Source: Fidelibacterota bacterium (GTDB lineage Bacteria > Pseudomonadota > Alphaproteobacteria > Rhodospirillales > Rhodospirillaceae). From it: a stretch of DNA of 64,000 bases. Below the pieces are notes generated by a model. The model had not been told where the DNA came from, ran no database searches, and was given only the letters and a program-made list of their open reading frames with translations. Position 1 is the first letter of the stretch; every line of letters begins with the position of its first letter. This document shows positions 62,584 to 64,000 of the stretch, in pieces. Location of the stretch: assembly GCA_947476275.1 (NCBI GenBank), contig CANJPQ010000007.1, forward strand, positions 85,252 through 149,251, written 5' to 3'. A program made the translations under genes and the position numbers.

Positions 62584-64000
62584 ATGGCTCGGTCATCATC
62601 CTCGAAGCTGATGCGTGTGTTCAGCTCCATCACCTTCCGGATGGTGATGATCTACACCTTCGTGTTCATGCTGTCGGTCGGCGGCCTGTTCTATTTCATC
62701 TTCTGGACGACGGCGCGCTACGCCGATCAGCAGATCGAGGCCGCGATCCAGGCAGACGTAACGGGCTTCCAGGAGGCTTATCAGCGGTCCGGACTCCCGG
62801 GGCTGATCATGTCGGTCAACCGACGCGTCGCCGCGGGGACCCGAACGGACGGCATCTATGTGCTCATTGACCAGTTCGGCAACACGCTTGCCGGCAATCT
62901 GCAGAATTGGCCGAACGTCGTGCAGCAGCCGCAAGATGTGTGGGTGAAGTTCACCATCCGCGACCCGAGCAATAACGATGAACAATTCGGTGAGGCGCGC
63001 GGGATGCAATTCCTCATCGCCGGCATTGACGCAAAGCTGTTGGTGGGCCGCGATGTGCGCAGTTCGCAGCACTTTCGCGAGCAGCTGCTTAAATCACTCA
63101 ATGCCGGCCTCGCGTTCACCGCTGCTATCGGTCTGATTGGCGGGTTCATCTTCAGTCGCACCATCATGCGGCGCGTGGAATCCATCAGCCGCACATGTCG
63201 GCGCATCATGTCGGGCGAATTGTCGCAACGCGTGCCGGTGACGAACCGCAACGACGAGATCAGCCAATTGAGCGACAGTATCAACGCCATGCTCGATCAG
63301 ATCGAGCGGCTGATGCGCGGGATGCAGCAGGTGTCGGACAATGTGGCCCACGACCTGCGTACGCCGCTGACACGACTTCGCAGCCGGCTCGAGAGTGCTG
63401 CGCGTAAGGCCACGGATGCGGAAAGCCGCGATGCGATCGAAGGCGCCATTTCCGACGCTGATAGCCTGCTCGGCACGTTCAGCGCGCTATTGCGGATTGC
63501 GCGCGCCGAGGCCGGGTCGCAAAAATCTTTCGTCGAACTCGACCTCGCCAGTATTGCCGAGGATGTCGCCGATCTCTACGCGCCGCTGGCCGAGGAAAAG
63601 AGCGTCGGTTTCGTCACCGATATCCGGCCGGGATTGGTCGCCCGTGGCGATCGCAACCTCGTTGCGCAGGCGGTTGCGAACCTGGTCGACAACGCGATCA
63701 AGTACACCGCCGCCGGCAGCGTGACCCTCTGCGTCACCGAGCGCGATGGCCGCCCGATGTTCGTGATCTCCGACACCGGCTCGGGCATCCCGGACGAGTT
63801 CAAGGGAAAGGTGTTGGAACGTCTCTTCCGCCTCGAGCAAAGCCGGACCTCGCCGGGCAGCGGCTTGGGATTGAGTTTGGTCTCCGCCGTCGCGAAGTCC
63901 CACGGCCTCGATTTGACATTGCTCGACAATCATCCGGGCCTGCGGGTCGAGCTAAAGTTCCCGAAACGCGACGCCGCGACGTTGCCGCCGCAGGTCAAGG
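62584..64000 (+). CDS. Sensor histidine kinase (3' end outside window)
   Basis: About 472 residues are visible from ATG 62584. TM1 (about 21-43) with FRMVMIYTFVFMLSVGGLFYFIF, a periplasmic sensor (about 45-165) with VLIDQFGNTLAGNLQNWP, TM2 (about 173-193), HAMP, HisKA with H256 in NVAHDLRTPLT, and HATPase with N box NLVDNAIKYT, DTGSGIPDEF and GSGLGLSLV. It is the cognate kinase of the regulator just upstream. The ligand is unknown. All catalytic motifs of the visible part are intact; the end is cut by the window. Confidence 0.9.
   Translation, partial: MARSSSSKLMRVFSSITFRMVMIYTFVFMLSVGGLFYFIFWTTARYADQQIEAAIQADVTGFQEAYQRSGLPGLIMSVNRRVAAGTRTDGIYVLIDQFGNTLAGNLQNWPNVVQQPQDVWVKFTIRDPSNNDEQFGEARGMQFLIAGIDAKLLVGRDVRSSQHFREQLLKSLNAGLAFTAAIGLIGGFIFSRTIMRRVESISRTCRRIMSGELSQRVPVTNRNDEISQLSDSINAMLDQIERLMRGMQQVSDNVAHDLRTPLTRLRSRLESAARKATDAESRDAIEGAISDADSLLGTFSALLRIARAEAGSQKSFVELDLASIAEDVADLYAPLAEEKSVGFVTDIRPGLVARGDRNLVAQAVANLVDNAIKYTAAGSVTLCVTERDGRPMFVISDTGSGIPDEFKGKVLERLFRLEQSRTSPGSGLGLSLVSAVAKSHGLDLTLLDNHPGLRVELKFPKRDAATLPPQVK

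Noticed and set aside
61807..64000. Identification of the final two-component system as PhoB-PhoR
   Set aside because: The kinase has a periplasmic sensor and HAMP and the regulator lacks PhoB-specific features; the Pho-like sites elsewhere do not depend on this pair.
1..64000. Prophage, integron, CRISPR or defence island
   Set aside because: No integrase, transposase, phage structural gene, repeat-spacer array, restriction or toxin-antitoxin genes were recognisable; the gene content is chromosomal housekeeping and envelope functions.

Overview
The window is about 64 kb of GC-rich chromosome with densely packed genes and no rRNA, tRNA, insertion sequence, integrase or CRISPR array that I can see. 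Gene content suggests a free-living alphaproteobacterium: NodT-type RND efflux, a GH17-GT2 beta-glucan synthase of NdvB type, two TonB-dependent receptors, SapC, DUF1838, a BioMNY biotin transporter and extensive c-di-GMP and two-component signalling. This placement is an inference from families, not from a marker gene, and I cannot name a genus.

Layout. 1-3.7 kb: the 3' end of an MdtB/MuxB-type RND pump gene followed by its NodT outer-membrane lipoprotein. 3.7-10.8 kb: a two-gene operon of an IPNS-like oxygenase and an FMN glutamate-synthase-like protein, then a TPR protein, an MFS permease, an exported phosphodiesterase/phosphatase and a DTW tRNA-modification enzyme. 10.9-15.5 kb: a very large multi-PAS hybrid histidine kinase facing a receiver-GGDEF gene that is broken by an in-frame amber codon. 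15.7-19.0 kb: hrpB and rlmJ, convergent. 19.0-23.1 kb: the GH17-GT2 glucan synthase behind a long leader, with a strong terminator and then a decayed region. 23.1-30.97 kb: methyltransferase, cysteine synthase, alpha/beta hydrolase, aminotransferase, a 23-residue lysine-rich micro-ORF in an otherwise empty kilobase, a GPH-type transporter and a Tat-exported NAD(P)-binding protein.

31-38.7 kb holds the most system-like signalling locus. A cupredoxin-like periplasmic protein, a double-membrane-anchored degenerate-GGDEF/EAL phosphodiesterase, an outer-membrane beta-barrel and an AI-2E-type permease lie in one minus-strand operon, with a TonB-dependent receptor divergent from it. 38.8-47.9 kb: a kinase-fold/SUMF1-like fusion with Asn in place of the catalytic Asp, DUF1838, an MDR oxidoreductase, UPF0114, an MFS exporter overlapping a class III cyclase-like protein, and SapC. 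47.9-52.2 kb: phoD convergent with a TonB-dependent receptor; both have Pho-box-like sequences upstream, suggesting a phosphate-starvation acquisition pair. 52.2-55.3 kb: alkA, an orphan peptide-binding protein and yaaA.

55.3-60.3 kb is a six-gene chain of overlapping stop/start codons: a DUF1330-like protein, bioM, bioN, bioY, an AMP-forming ligase and a thiolase. The last two have unusual active-site positions. The window closes with two small exported proteins sharing a C-terminal domain and an OmpR-type response regulator with its histidine kinase, which runs off the end. The findings I would follow first are the broken receiver-GGDEF gene, the BioMNY-ligase-thiolase operon, the cupredoxin/c-di-GMP/TonB locus, the kinase-like SUMF1 fusion and the lysine-rich micro-ORF.
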